Source: Streptomyces sp. SID13031 (GTDB lineage: Bacteria > Actinomycetota > Actinomycetes > Propionibacteriales > Kribbellaceae). From it: a DNA stretch of 43,421 bases. The stretch spans positions 1 to 43,421 of the forward strand of contig NZ_JAAGLV010000032.1 of assembly GCF_010548305.1 (NCBI RefSeq), written 5' to 3'. The notes beneath the pieces were generated by a model, which was given only the letters and a program-made list of their open reading frames with translations, was not told the DNA's origin and searched no databases. The first letter of the stretch is position 1. The number at the start of each line of letters is the position of its first letter. Positions 14,861 to 22,597 of the stretch are shown piece by piece. The translations under genes and the position numbers were made by a program.

Positions 14861-15795
14861 CGTTCCGCTCCTTCGAAGTTCCGGCCCGCCAACGCGAGGA
14901 AGGCGTCGTCGAGGGTGGTCTGTTCGGTGTGCAGGTCGAGCGGCGCCTGTCCTCGGCCGGCGAGTTCGGTGACGACCGCGACGAGCAGGTCATCGTTGCC
15001 GGTGACAACGATCCGGTCGCCGTCGCGTAGTACGGAGTTGACCGCGGGCAGGGCTTTCAAGATCGCGTCGTCCAAAGAGCCGGGCACCCGGAAGCTGATC
15101 CGCTGGTCGGTGCGGGCGGCGTCGACCAGGCCGGCCGGGGTGTCCAGGGCGACGACCTTGCCGCCGTCGATGATGGCGATCCGGTCACAGAGGTACTCGG
15201 CCTCCTCCATGAAGTGGGTGACCAGGATGATCGTCACGCCCGAGTCGCGGATCTGCTTGACCAGCTCCCAGGTGTCGCGCCGCGCCTGCGGATCGAGGCC
15301 CGTGGTCAGCTCGTCGAGGATCGCGATCTTCGGCTTGCCGATCAACGCTAGCGCGATCGACAGCCGCTGCTTCTGCCCACCGGACAGCTTGGCGAAGGCG
15401 GTGTCGCGCACCTTGGTCAGCCCGAGCCGCTCGAGCAGCTCCGCCGGGTCGACCGGGTCCGGGTAGAACGACGCGTACAGCTCCAGCGCCTCGCGGGTCT
15501 TGATCCGCTCGGGCAACTCGCTGGCTTGCAACTGGACGCCGACCAGCGAGGTGATCTCGGTACGCCGCTTGCTCGGCTTGAGACCGGCGACCCGGACCGT
15601 ACCGGCGTCCGGCGTACGCAGCCCGGCGATCGACTCGACCGTGGTGGTCTTGCCGGCGCCGTTCGGGCCGAGGATGCCGAAGATCTCGCCCTCGCGGACG
15701 GTCAGCGAGACGTCGTCGACGGCGACGGTCGCGCCGTAGGTCTTGCGGAGGTGATTGACCACCACAAGGTCGTCAACCAAAGTGTTTTCGGGCAT
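14857..15795 (-). CDS. ABC-2 transporter ATP-binding protein (DrrA-like)
   Basis: 312 residues. Walker A GPNGAGKTT, signature LSGGQKQRLS, Walker B IAILDELTTGLD (Leu where most have Pro) and the H-loop VTHFMEE. A C-terminal extension of about 80 residues after the ATPase core is typical of DrrA-type proteins. ATG 15795 has GGGAGG upstream. It forms a two-gene unit with the permease and follows the separate GntR/ABC/membrane operon on the same strand by 38 bases, so read-through is possible. Confidence 0.92.
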   Translation of the reverse strand: MPENTLVDDLVVVNHLRKTYGATVAVDDVSLTVREGEIFGILGPNGAGKTTTVESIAGLRTPDAGTVRVAGLKPSKRRTEITSLVGVQLQASELPERIKTREALELYASFYPDPVDPAELLERLGLTKVRDTAFAKLSGGQKQRLSIALALIGKPKIAILDELTTGLDPQARRDTWELVKQIRDSGVTIILVTHFMEEAEYLCDRIAIIDGGKVVALDTPAGLVDAARTDQRISFRVPGSLDDAILKALPAVNSVLRDGDRIVVTGNDDLLVAVVTELAGRGQAPLDLHTEQTTLDDAFLALAGRNFEGAER

Positions 15796-15833
15796 GGCGG
15801 AGCCTCCCTAACTGCTACAGGGTTTACGGGGTG

Positions 15834-16604
15834 TCAGCTCTTGGCGGGTTTGAGCGCCATCGGGCGGAGCAGCAGGTAACCGAAGTACAGGCCGAGTGCG
15901 CTGACCGCGAGCACTCCCGGTACGCCGATCGCCAGTGGTGGACGGTGGTAGCCGGTGTTGCGCAGGGCGTCGGCGAGCCACTGGGCGACCAGCAGGAGTT
16001 CCGCGGCGGCGGCCGGCACCAGACCCAGCGGCAGCAGCAGGAGACCCTTCCAGAAACCGAACCGGTAGAAGCTGATGCCGATCAGCCAGCCGGCGGCCTC
16101 GTGCGCGATGATCAGCAGGAAGAACTCGGTGAAGATGAGCCCGACCTGGGTCGTCTTGGTGAACAGATGCGGGTTGTCCAGCGCCTGGGTCAGCCCCGCC
16201 CAGTCGTAGATGACGCGCTCCACCTGGTAGGAGAACACCCAGAGCAGCGCGGTCGCGGCCGCGGCGCCGACCAGCAGGATGCTGCCGGCCAGGGCGAACA
16301 TTCGCCGGGTGACGCCGTGCGCGATGAGCAGAGTGAACAGTGCCGGCGCCAGGGTGATACCGATCGCCGAGGAGAAGTACTTCGGCGACTGGGTGCCGTA
16401 GTCCCACATGCTGTGGTCGAGACCGCCACCGATCCACTGCGTGATCAGCCCGCCGATCAGGAACGTCACGGTCATCACGAGCCAGTAGCCGACGATCATC
16501 GGGCGCAGGCCGACCGCCATCGAGACGAGCACGCGCTTGAGCCGGCCGATCGAGGTGATCCCGCCCGGCAGGACCGCAGTACGGGCCATGGACTGAGTGG
16601 TCAT
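15834..16604 (-). CDS. multi-pass membrane protein of a YtrA-type ABC operon
   Basis: 256 residues with about six hydrophobic segments, including LRPMIVGYWLVMTVTFLIGG, SAIGITLAPALFTLLIAHGV and LLLPLGLVPAAAAELLLVA. The loop GVTRRMFALAG resembles the loop after the second helix in ABC-2-like permeases of GntR-linked systems. Its ATG overlaps the ATPase stop by ATGA, so it is probably the membrane partner of that ATPase. No closer family is evident to me. Confidence 0.75.
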   Translation of the reverse strand: MTTQSMARTAVLPGGITSIGRLKRVLVSMAVGLRPMIVGYWLVMTVTFLIGGLITQWIGGGLDHSMWDYGTQSPKYFSSAIGITLAPALFTLLIAHGVTRRMFALAGSILLVGAAAATALLWVFSYQVERVIYDWAGLTQALDNPHLFTKTTQVGLIFTEFFLLIIAHEAAGWLIGISFYRFGFWKGLLLLPLGLVPAAAAELLLVAQWLADALRNTGYHRPPLAIGVPGVLAVSALGLYFGYLLLRPMALKPAKS

Positions 16605-17518
16605 TCGGAGGCCTCCTTTGCGCGCGTCGTACCGGTCAGGTGGACGAACAGTTCCTGCAGGCCGACCGGGCCGATCTCGAGGCCGGCCGACTGCGCCTTG
16701 GCGAGCAGCGCGTCGTCCAGATCGCCGAGCACCGTGGCGGACTTGGTACCACCGAGGCGTTGCTCGGCGAGCACCGTGAGGTCCGCGGTGAGCTCGTCGA
16801 CCGCCGCGGCGGGGCCGACGATCGAGGCGCCGCGACCGCGCAGGGCATCCACCGGCGACTGGGTGACGAGCCGGCCGTTGTCGAGGATGACGACCTCTTC
16901 GAGCAGCGCGCTGACCTCGCTGACCAGGTGGGTGGACAAGATGATCGTCCGTGGAACCTCGGTGTATTCGGCGAGCAGCGCGTCGTAGAAGAGGTTGCGC
17001 GACGGCACGTCCATGCCCAGATAGCTCTCGTCGAAGATCGTCAGCGGCGCGCGGCTGGCCAGCCCCAGCACGACGCCGAGCGCCGACTTCTTGCCCCGCG
17101 AGAGCTTCTGCACCTTCTTCTTCAGCGGTACTTCGAACTTGTCGAGCAGCTCGCCGGCCAACTCGTCGTTCCAGTACGGCCGCAGGTCGCGCGCCAGCCC
17201 GAGCACGTGCTTGACCGCCGCGGAGCCGACCAGGTCGCCCGACTCGCGGATCAAGCAGATCCGGCTCGTCACGACGGCGTCCTCGTACGGCTCGAGGCCG
17301 CCACCCAGCTCGTCGCCTTCGATCAGCACCCGGCCGTCATCGGGCTTCCGGAAGCCGGCCAGGACGGCAGCCAGCGTGCTCTTGCCGGAGCCGTTGCGGC
17401 CCAGCAGGCCATGGATCTTGCCCGGCGCGAGCCGCAGGTCGAGCCCGTCCAGGGCCGGCAAGCCGGAGAACCTGACAGTCAGGTTCTCCGTCCTTACTCC
17501 CAGGCCGATGGAAGTCAC
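16601..17518 (-). CDS. ABC transporter ATP-binding protein, YtrB-like
   Basis: 305 residues. Walker A GRNGSGKST is normal. The signature is LSRGKKSAL instead of LSGGQ, and Walker B reads LTIFDESYLGMD with Ser after the Glu. Such degenerate signatures are usual in ATPases next to YtrA-type GntR regulators. The H-loop LSTHLVSEV is intact. The start overlaps the GntR stop by ATGA. It works with the membrane protein encoded next; the substrate may be a cell-wall-active compound, as in other Ytr systems. Confidence 0.9.
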   Translation of the reverse strand: MTSIGLGVRTENLTVRFSGLPALDGLDLRLAPGKIHGLLGRNGSGKSTLAAVLAGFRKPDDGRVLIEGDELGGGLEPYEDAVVTSRICLIRESGDLVGSAAVKHVLGLARDLRPYWNDELAGELLDKFEVPLKKKVQKLSRGKKSALGVVLGLASRAPLTIFDESYLGMDVPSRNLFYDALLAEYTEVPRTIILSTHLVSEVSALLEEVVILDNGRLVTQSPVDALRGRGASIVGPAAAVDELTADLTVLAEQRLGGTKSATVLGDLDDALLAKAQSAGLEIGPVGLQELFVHLTGTTRAKEASE

Positions 17519-17877
17519 TGGTGCTCACCATCCTTCTGGATGTGCTGGACGACGTCGGTCAGCGGTACGCCGATCGCCTTGGCCTCACGGATCATCGGGT
17601 CGACCACATCGGCGAAGAACGAGTCGCGCCGGCCGGTGCGGAGGAGGTCGCGGGCGTCCTTGCTGACGAACATGCCGATACCGCGCTTCTTGTAGAGCAC
17701 GCCCTCGTCGACCAGCTGGGCGAAACCCTTGGCGGCGGTGGCGGGGTTGATCCGGTAGAACGCCGCGTACTGGTTCGTCGACATCACCTGCTCGTCCTCG
17801 CCGAGGGCGCCGGTGACGATGTCGTTCTTGATCTGGTCCGCGATCTGGAGGTAGATCGGGCTGCGATCGTCGAACAC
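17515..17877 (-). CDS. GntR family regulator, YtrA subfamily
   Basis: 120 residues, only long enough for the winged helix and a short dimerisation tail, which defines the YtrA type. The DNA-binding part is PIYLQIADQIKNDIVTGAL, then NQYAAFYRINPATAAKGFAQL and LYKKRGIGMFV. The GTG start has GGGAGGGGG upstream. It is the first gene of a three-gene operon with overlapping starts, and the perfect inverted repeat at 17917-17940 upstream is the expected autoregulatory operator. Such repressors are usually released by envelope stress or antibiotics. Confidence 0.92.
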   Translation of the reverse strand: MFDDRSPIYLQIADQIKNDIVTGALGEDEQVMSTNQYAAFYRINPATAAKGFAQLVDEGVLYKKRGIGMFVSKDARDLLRTGRRDSFFADVVDPMIREAKAIGVPLTDVVQHIQKDGEHQ

Positions 17878-17916
17878 CGTGACCCCCTCCCGCCCCTGAT
17901 GGTTCTTCGGTTCATA

Positions 17917-17940
17917 GGTTCATTACTTGACTAATGAACC
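17917..17940. promoter_or_regulatory. operator of the YtrA-type regulator
   Basis: Perfect inverted repeat GGTTCATTA-CTTGAC-TAATGAACC, 40 bases before the GntR start. A partial extra half-site GGTTC lies just nearer the gene. This is the arrangement expected for an autoregulated GntR dimer. Confidence 0.7.
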
Positions 17941-17978
17941 GTAGCACCAGTTCGGGGCAGTCGGCAACGCGGCGAGGG

Positions 17979-18182
17979 CTAGGACTCTTCTTTGGACGGG
18001 CGGCCCGGGCCGCGCATCTTGCCGACGTCGCCGGGGAGGCGGCCGGCGTCGGCGAGGGCGCGGCGGAGCAGGAACTCGATCTGGGCGTTGGTGCTGCGCA
18101 GATCGTCGGCCGCCCACCGGGCCAGCGCGTCGTGCACCACGGGATCCAGCCGGAGCAGGATCTTCTTGCGTTCAGCAGCCAC
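17979..18182 (-). CDS. ribbon-helix-helix (Arc/CopG-like) small DNA-binding protein
   Basis: 67 residues. KKILLRLDPVVHDALARWA supplies the beta-strand and first helix, and LRSTNAQIEFLLRRAL the second helix, as in Arc/CopG proteins. The tail is basic (GPGRPSKEE). I chose GTG 18182 because homologues start with the AAERKK segment; TTG 18188 is a possible alternative. It begins 9 bases after the SPFH gene stop, so the two are co-transcribed. It is probably an autorepressor; no toxin gene adjoins it. Confidence 0.8.
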   Translation of the reverse strand: MAAERKKILLRLDPVVHDALARWAADDLRSTNAQIEFLLRRALADAGRLPGDVGKMRGPGRPSKEES

Positions 18183-18191
18183 GAGCAAGCC

Positions 18192-19106
18192 CTACTGGTA
18201 GAGCGAACCGGCGTTGACCACGGGCTGGGCGTCCCGATCACCGCAGAGCACCACGAGCAGGTTGCTGACCATCGTCGCCTTGCGCTCCTCGTCCAGCTCG
18301 ACGACCTGACGCTCGGACAACCGGGCCAGCGCGAGCTCGACCATGCCGACCGCACCCTCGACGATCTGCTGCCGAGCGGCCACCACCGCACCCGCCTGCT
18401 GGCGACGCAGCATCGCCTGGGCGATCTCCGGCGCGTAGGCCAGGTGGGTGATCCGCGACTCGATCACGTGCACGCCGGCCGCGCGCACCCGGGCGCCGAT
18501 CTCGGTCGACAGCTTCTCGGTGATCTCGTTTGTACTGTCGCGCAACGACATCCGGTCGGTCTGGTCGTGCACGTCGTACGGGTAGCTGTTCGCGATGTGC
18601 CGGACGGCGGTCTCGGTCTGGATCGCGACGAACCGGACGAAGTCGTCCACCTCGAACATCGCCTGCGCGGTGTCCTCCACCTGCCAGACCACCACCGCGG
18701 CGATCTCGATCGGGTTACCGTCGGCATCGTTGACCTTGGCAACGGCCGTTTCGTGGTTGCGGATCCGGGTCGAGACCTCCTTGCGGGCGGTGATCGGGTT
18801 GACCCAGCGCAGGCCGTCGGTACGGATCGTCCCGGCGTACCGGCCGAGGATCTGCAGGACGCGGGCGCGGCCGGGTGATACCGGGGTGAGGCCGGCGGCG
18901 ATGATCAGCGCGACGACGAAGGCGACGATGCCCACGATGACGAGCGCGATCTGATCACCACTCGCCCCCAGCACGAACAGCACGATCCCGGCGACCCCCA
19001 GCACGAAGGCCAGCCCGGCCATCGGCCAGCCACCCAGATCCCCGGCCGGCCGCTCACTCACCTTCGGCTTCGGCATCTCCACCATCACGTCGCTATCCGA
19101 ACTCAT
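18192..19106 (-). CDS. SPFH/band 7 (slipin-like) membrane protein
   Basis: 304 residues. Two close hydrophobic segments (about 30-70) are followed by an SPFH domain: PGRARVLQILGRYAGTIRTDGLRW, the RNHETAVAKVNDADGNPIEI strands, and a long helical part with RAAGVHVIESRITHLAYAPEIAQAMLRRQQA. SPFH proteins form membrane-associated oligomers and often scaffold proteases or lipid domains. ATG 19106 is preceded by AGGGGA; a GTG just upstream is less likely. Its partner is the ribbon-helix-helix gene. The upstream TATCA/TGATA repeats suggest regulation by that small protein. Confidence 0.88.
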   Translation of the reverse strand: MSSDSDVMVEMPKPKVSERPAGDLGGWPMAGLAFVLGVAGIVLFVLGASGDQIALVIVGIVAFVVALIIAAGLTPVSPGRARVLQILGRYAGTIRTDGLRWVNPITARKEVSTRIRNHETAVAKVNDADGNPIEIAAVVVWQVEDTAQAMFEVDDFVRFVAIQTETAVRHIANSYPYDVHDQTDRMSLRDSTNEITEKLSTEIGARVRAAGVHVIESRITHLAYAPEIAQAMLRRQQAGAVVAARQQIVEGAVGMVELALARLSERQVVELDEERKATMVSNLLVVLCGDRDAQPVVNAGSLYQ

Positions 19107-19149
19107 CACAATCCCCTACTTCCCACGAGAACCACTGTTATCTCAACGG

Positions 19150-19162
19150 TATCATAGTGATA
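19150..19162. promoter_or_regulatory. TATCA-type operator candidate upstream of the SPFH gene
   Basis: TATCA-TAG-TGATA inverted repeat, with further TATC-like half-sites on both sides (about 19139-19175). The AT-rich cluster is unusual in this genome and lies 44 bases before the SPFH start. Clustered short half-sites are typical for ribbon-helix-helix repressors, and one is encoded at the end of this operon. Confidence 0.5.
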
Positions 19163-19208
19163 TCAGTTTTAGATAGCACACGAACAGCTCGATCCACGGG
19201 CTGGCGGT

Positions 19209-19517
19209 TTATCCGACCAATGGCGTCCTGTGGAGCCTGTTGCGGAATGGGAAAGTGTGCATAACGGCAGGAAGTAGTGCCCGTACTGCGGCCGGGCGCC
19301 GCCTCCGTGAGCGTGGCGCCCGGCCGAACGCCCGACTACTTCCTGCCCTTGTGTACAGCCACTCCGCCCGGCGCCGAATTGTTTCGCACCAGAGCATCCC
19401 GCCGTAAGCCAACCTGGCATCAACCGCCCCACGGGTCCCCGATCGCCACCGCTCACCGCTTCTTGCCCCCAAACCCCAAATCGCAACAGGCTCTGCAGCA
19501 CGCTAGCGGTCGGATAA
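19209..19517. mobile_element. MITE-like non-coding element with terminal inverted repeats
   Basis: The ends are imperfect inverted repeats of about 43 bases. The outer block TTATCCGACC (19209-19218) pairs exactly with 19508-19517, and the inner block GAGCCTGTTGCG (19233-19244) pairs exactly with 19482-19493, each inner block lying 24 bases in. The element is 309 bases and shows no recognisable gene. It carries a large internal cruciform (19266-19347). If the true ends are TCCGACC, each is flanked by TA, as in IS630/Tc1-type insertions. It fills the gap between the SPFH and aminotransferase genes. Confidence 0.7.
19266..19347. repeat. nested palindrome inside the MITE-like element
   Basis: Outer arms GGCAGGAAGTAGT (19266-19278) and ACTACTTCCTGCC (19335-19347) pair perfectly over 13 bases. 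Inner arms GGCCGGGCGCC (19290-19300) and GGCGCCCGGCC (19315-19325) pair perfectly over 11 bases around a 14-base loop. Unmatched 11- and 9-base segments separate the two stems. Confidence 0.85.
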
Positions 19518-19583
19518 CGCGCTAGTGGCTGAGGAGTCGGGGTCGCCGACCCGGTCGAACGCCGGTCGGGGTGGGGCGAGAGG

Positions 19584-20282
19584 TCAGATGCCGGTGGCGA
19601 GTCCGAGGAGGGTTTGTTGCCAGGGCTTGGAGCGGGTGAAGGGCAACGGGTCGATCGGGTCGTGGTTCCAGGCTTCCACCGGGCGGATGCCGTGGAGGGC
19701 GTTGAGCAGCCAGACTTCCGTGGTCGCCAGGTCTGCTGCAGTGCGAGCGCGTTCGGCTACTTCGATGTCTTCGGCAGCGGCGATTCGGCGGACCAGTTCG
19801 GAGGTGACTGAAGGGAGGTAGGCGCGGGTGGTGGGTGGGATGCAGAGGGTGTCGTCTTCCCACCAGAGGACGGCTGAGTAGGCCGCTTCGACTACCACGC
19901 CGTCAGGATCGGTCAAGAGGACCTCATCGGCACCGAAAGCCTTGGTGGCTTGGGATTTCAGGGCACCCAAGGCCTCCAGGTCGGGGCCTTTGACCAGTGG
20001 TCTCGTGCGGGGATCGGGGCCGTCGTGGACTACGACGCGGATCCGGCCGCCTTGGGGTAGGGCCGGGCGGAGGTGGACGGAGAGGTTGTCGTCGGCATCC
20101 AGTTCGAAGCGGGGGAACCAGCGGCCGAAGGCGGGCAGGCGTTTCACCTGGTCGTCGAAGTACTCGCCCGCCTCGACGCCGAGCGCCGCGCACGACGCGG
20201 TGAAGCGGCGCCGGTGCAGGTCGAGACCACGGACTTTGCCGTTGGCAACCAAGAAGGAATCCGCCACCTGCAAGGAAGTCAT
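19584..20282 (-). CDS. pabC: class IV aminotransferase, probable aminodeoxychorismate lyase
   Basis: 232 residues with the fold-type IV pattern of PabC: SFLVANGKVRGLDLHRRRF, the probable PLP lysine in RPLVKGPDLEAL, DEVLLTDPDGVVVEAAYSAV, and the C-terminal VWLLNALHGIRPVE. PabC splits 4-amino-4-deoxychorismate into p-aminobenzoate and pyruvate for folate synthesis. Branched-chain aminotransferase relatives share this fold, but the gene directly follows pabB, which decides the call. The ATG at 20282 lies at the end of a 17-base tandem repeat, and translation is probably coupled through two tiny ORFs from the pabB stop. Confidence 0.88.
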   Translation of the reverse strand: MTSLQVADSFLVANGKVRGLDLHRRRFTASCAALGVEAGEYFDDQVKRLPAFGRWFPRFELDADDNLSVHLRPALPQGGRIRVVVHDGPDPRTRPLVKGPDLEALGALKSQATKAFGADEVLLTDPDGVVVEAAYSAVLWWEDDTLCIPPTTRAYLPSVTSELVRRIAAAEDIEVAERARTAADLATTEVWLLNALHGIRPVEAWNHDPIDPLPFTRSKPWQQTLLGLATGI

Positions 20283-20316
20283 CCTGCCACCCCTGTCATC
20301 CTGCCACCCCTGTCAT
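20279..20316 (-). other. two tandem mini-ORFs linking pabB to pabC
   Basis: A 17-base unit (AGGGGTGGCAGGATGAC) is tandemly duplicated. The pabB TGA overlaps an ATG (ATGA). That mini-ORF (ATG 20316) encodes MTGVAG and its TGA overlaps the ATG at 20299. The second mini-ORF again encodes MTGVAG, and its TGA overlaps the pabC ATG at 20282. Each unit carries its own AGGGG ribosome site. Confidence 0.75.
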
Positions 20317-21701
20317 CCTGTCCGCCCCTGGATCGTCGCTGTTGCCTTGAGCACCATTTCGTCGTACTCCGCGACCGGGTCCGAATCGAGCACGATCGCC
20401 CCACCCGCCCCGACCACGGTCTCCCCCGGAGTCATCACCGCGGTCCGGATCACCACGCTCAGATCGGCCCGGCCGTCCACGGTCAGGTAGCCGAGCGCCC
20501 CCGCGTACACCCCTCGCGCCGACCACTCGAGCTCGTCGAGCAGCTCCATCGTGCGGATCTTCGGCGCCCCCGTCATCGACCCCGGCGGGAAGCACGCCCG
20601 GACCGCGTCGATCGCGTCCACCCCCGCCCGCAGCTGCCCGCGAACCGTCGAGACGAGTTGATGCACGGTCTGGAAACTCTCCACCGCCATCAGCTGCGGG
20701 ACCTGCACGGTGCCCGGCCGGCTGACCCGGCCGAGGTCGTTGCGGATCAGGTCGACGATCATCAGGTTCTCGGCGCGCGTCTTCTCGTCCTCGGCGAGCG
20801 CCTTCGCGACCAGCTGGTCCTGGGCGGGGTCGGGCGAGCGTGGCGCGGTCCCCTTGATCGGGCGGCATTCGGCCCAGCCGTCGCCGTCCACGGTCAGGAA
20901 CCGCTCGGGTGAGGAGCTCGCCACCGCCAGTTCGCCGTACCGGAGGAAGGCGGAGTACGGCGCGGGGTTGCTCTGGCGTTGCCAGAGGTAGAACTCGAAG
21001 GGGTCGTCGATGGCGGGCAGGCGGACGCGGTTCGTCAGGCAGACCTCGTAGGTCTGGCCGGCTTCGAGGGCGGCCATGCAGGCGTCGATCCCGGCCAGGT
21101 AGGTGGCGCGGTCCTGCTCGAGGTGCGCTTCGAGGTCGAGCCTGGCGATCGGGGGCGGCTCCCGCCAGCCCAGGTACCAGCTCGCGGCCGCGGACTCGGC
21201 ACGGTCGAGCCAAGCGCTTGCCGAGGCGTCGCCGGGGGCGTGGACGGCGACGAGCAGGGTGCGGTTCTCCTCGTGGTCGAGCACGAGGAAGCGGTTGGCC
21301 CAGATCCACAAGGCATCCGGAGTCGGCGCTTCGTGCGCCGGGGCACCACCGGTGAGCGCCTTGAGCTCGTAGCCGAAGTACCCGACGTAGCCGCCGCTGA
21401 AGACGTCCCGTAGCTCAGCCGGTACTTCGTCCAGCTCGGCTGATCGCGCGCTCAACAGCTGCTGCAGCTCGGCGAAGACGTCACCGTCGGCGACATCCCG
21501 GACGACGACGTCCGCGCCGTGGCCCGTCGACGTACCGAGGACCGAGACGCGGCGGGCGTCCCGGTCGGTCAGACTGCCGTCGAGCCAGAAGGCTGCCGGC
21601 TCGTCCGCGAGCAGCTCGCGGTAGATCCGCTCACCGTCCAGCGCGCGATCGAGCGCACGAATGGACCAAGTCAGAGCAGACACAGCATGAACGGTACCCA
21701 T
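20313..21701 (-). CDS. pabB: aminodeoxychorismate synthase component I
   Basis: 462 residues. The chorismate-binding domain contains AYSAFLRYGELAVASSSPERFL, the catalytic lysine motif CRPIKGTAPRS, ENLMIVDLIRNDLGRV and the FPPGSMTGAPKIRTMELLDELE block. PabB aminates chorismate to aminodeoxychorismate using ammonia from a PabA glutaminase, which is not in this window. The PIKGT motif separates it from anthranilate synthase (TrpE, PIAGT). The gene is followed at once by the pabC ladder. Confidence 0.93.
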   Translation of the reverse strand: MGTVHAVSALTWSIRALDRALDGERIYRELLADEPAAFWLDGSLTDRDARRVSVLGTSTGHGADVVVRDVADGDVFAELQQLLSARSAELDEVPAELRDVFSGGYVGYFGYELKALTGGAPAHEAPTPDALWIWANRFLVLDHEENRTLLVAVHAPGDASASAWLDRAESAAASWYLGWREPPPIARLDLEAHLEQDRATYLAGIDACMAALEAGQTYEVCLTNRVRLPAIDDPFEFYLWQRQSNPAPYSAFLRYGELAVASSSPERFLTVDGDGWAECRPIKGTAPRSPDPAQDQLVAKALAEDEKTRAENLMIVDLIRNDLGRVSRPGTVQVPQLMAVESFQTVHQLVSTVRGQLRAGVDAIDAVRACFPPGSMTGAPKIRTMELLDELEWSARGVYAGALGYLTVDGRADLSVVIRTAVMTPGETVVGAGGAIVLDSDPVAEYDEMVLKATATIQGRTG

Positions 21702-21749
21702 GACCGGTCAGCTAGTCGCCCTGTGCCCTGCACTGGTCTGGATGACGGA

Positions 21750-22523
21750 TCAGGCGAGGGCGACCTTCGTGCGCATGGCCGTGATGCGGCGGACCGGGAT
21801 GGCGACCTGGAGGCCGTCCTTGGTCTCGGCGCGTTCGGCCAGCCAGACGGCGGCGGCCTCGCGGCGGGAGTCCGACGTACCGGGCAGATAGAAGGCGCCG
21901 ACCAGGCGGCGGGCGTCGTCGAGGGAGCGGACCGTGTACGCGTACCGCTCGCGCTGAGACTCCATCACGTCGAAACCGGCCGCGCGCAGCTGATCCTTCA
22001 GGTCCTTGATCTCACCGCCACCCGGGAACTGCGGCGTCGAGCGCAGCCGCGTCGTCAGGCTGGTGAGCGTGCGGATGTCGCCCCGGCGCAGCGGCCGGAC
22101 CGCCGGGACCGTCGCGGCCAGCACGCCGCCGCGGCGCAGTACGCGAGCGGCTTCGGCCAGTACTTCGGGCAGCGGCTGCAGTACCGCGAGGCCCATCGAG
22201 CAGGTGACGACGTCGAAGGCCTCGTTGGCGAACGGCAGGTGGAGCGCGTCCGCCTGGACCTTCGGGCCGGGGGCGCCGGCGAGCTGGGCGGCGTTGTTGT
22301 CGACGCCGACCACCCACCGGCCGTACAGCTCGCGGGCGACCGGGCCGTTGCCGCAGGCCAGGTCGAGGACGCGTCGCGCCTCGCCGGAGACCGCGCGGAC
22401 CAGCCAGCGGTAGGGCGTGTGGTCCCCGGCCACCGCACGGGACAACAGGGCTTCAGTGCTGCCCGGGGCCGCGGTGTGGAACTCCCGCAGGTATCCCGGC
22501 CAGTCGATATCGTTCTCAGGCAT
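21750..22523 (-). CDS. class I SAM-dependent methyltransferase
   Basis: 257 residues. Motif I is VLDLACGNGPVARELYG, followed by VVGVDNNAAQL, the DALHLPFANEAFDVVTCSMGLAVLQP motif and RVLRRGGVLAATVP. This is the UbiE/Methyltransf_11 type that acts on small molecules. The substrate is unknown. It starts ATG 22523 and ends 48 bases before the pabB start, so it may be read in the same transcript as pabB-pabC. Confidence 0.88.
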   Translation of the reverse strand: MPENDIDWPGYLREFHTAAPGSTEALLSRAVAGDHTPYRWLVRAVSGEARRVLDLACGNGPVARELYGRWVVGVDNNAAQLAGAPGPKVQADALHLPFANEAFDVVTCSMGLAVLQPLPEVLAEAARVLRRGGVLAATVPAVRPLRRGDIRTLTSLTTRLRSTPQFPGGGEIKDLKDQLRAAGFDVMESQRERYAYTVRSLDDARRLVGAFYLPGTSDSRREAAAVWLAERAETKDGLQVAIPVRRITAMRTKVALA

Positions 22524-22597
22524 CGCGGACAGACGTTACTGCCTGCGCACTCTCAGTACAGCATCGAGAGCTTTGGGTGCGGATTCTTGGTGCAGTC

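Noticed and set aside
17979..18182. Toxin-antitoxin pair at the ribbon-helix-helix gene
   Set aside because: Neighbours are an SPFH protein and a GntR operon; no toxin-like small gene adjoins it.
19169..19501. Small genes inside the MITE-like element
   Set aside because: Open frames exist on both strands but show no family motif, cross the palindromes and lack ribosome sites.
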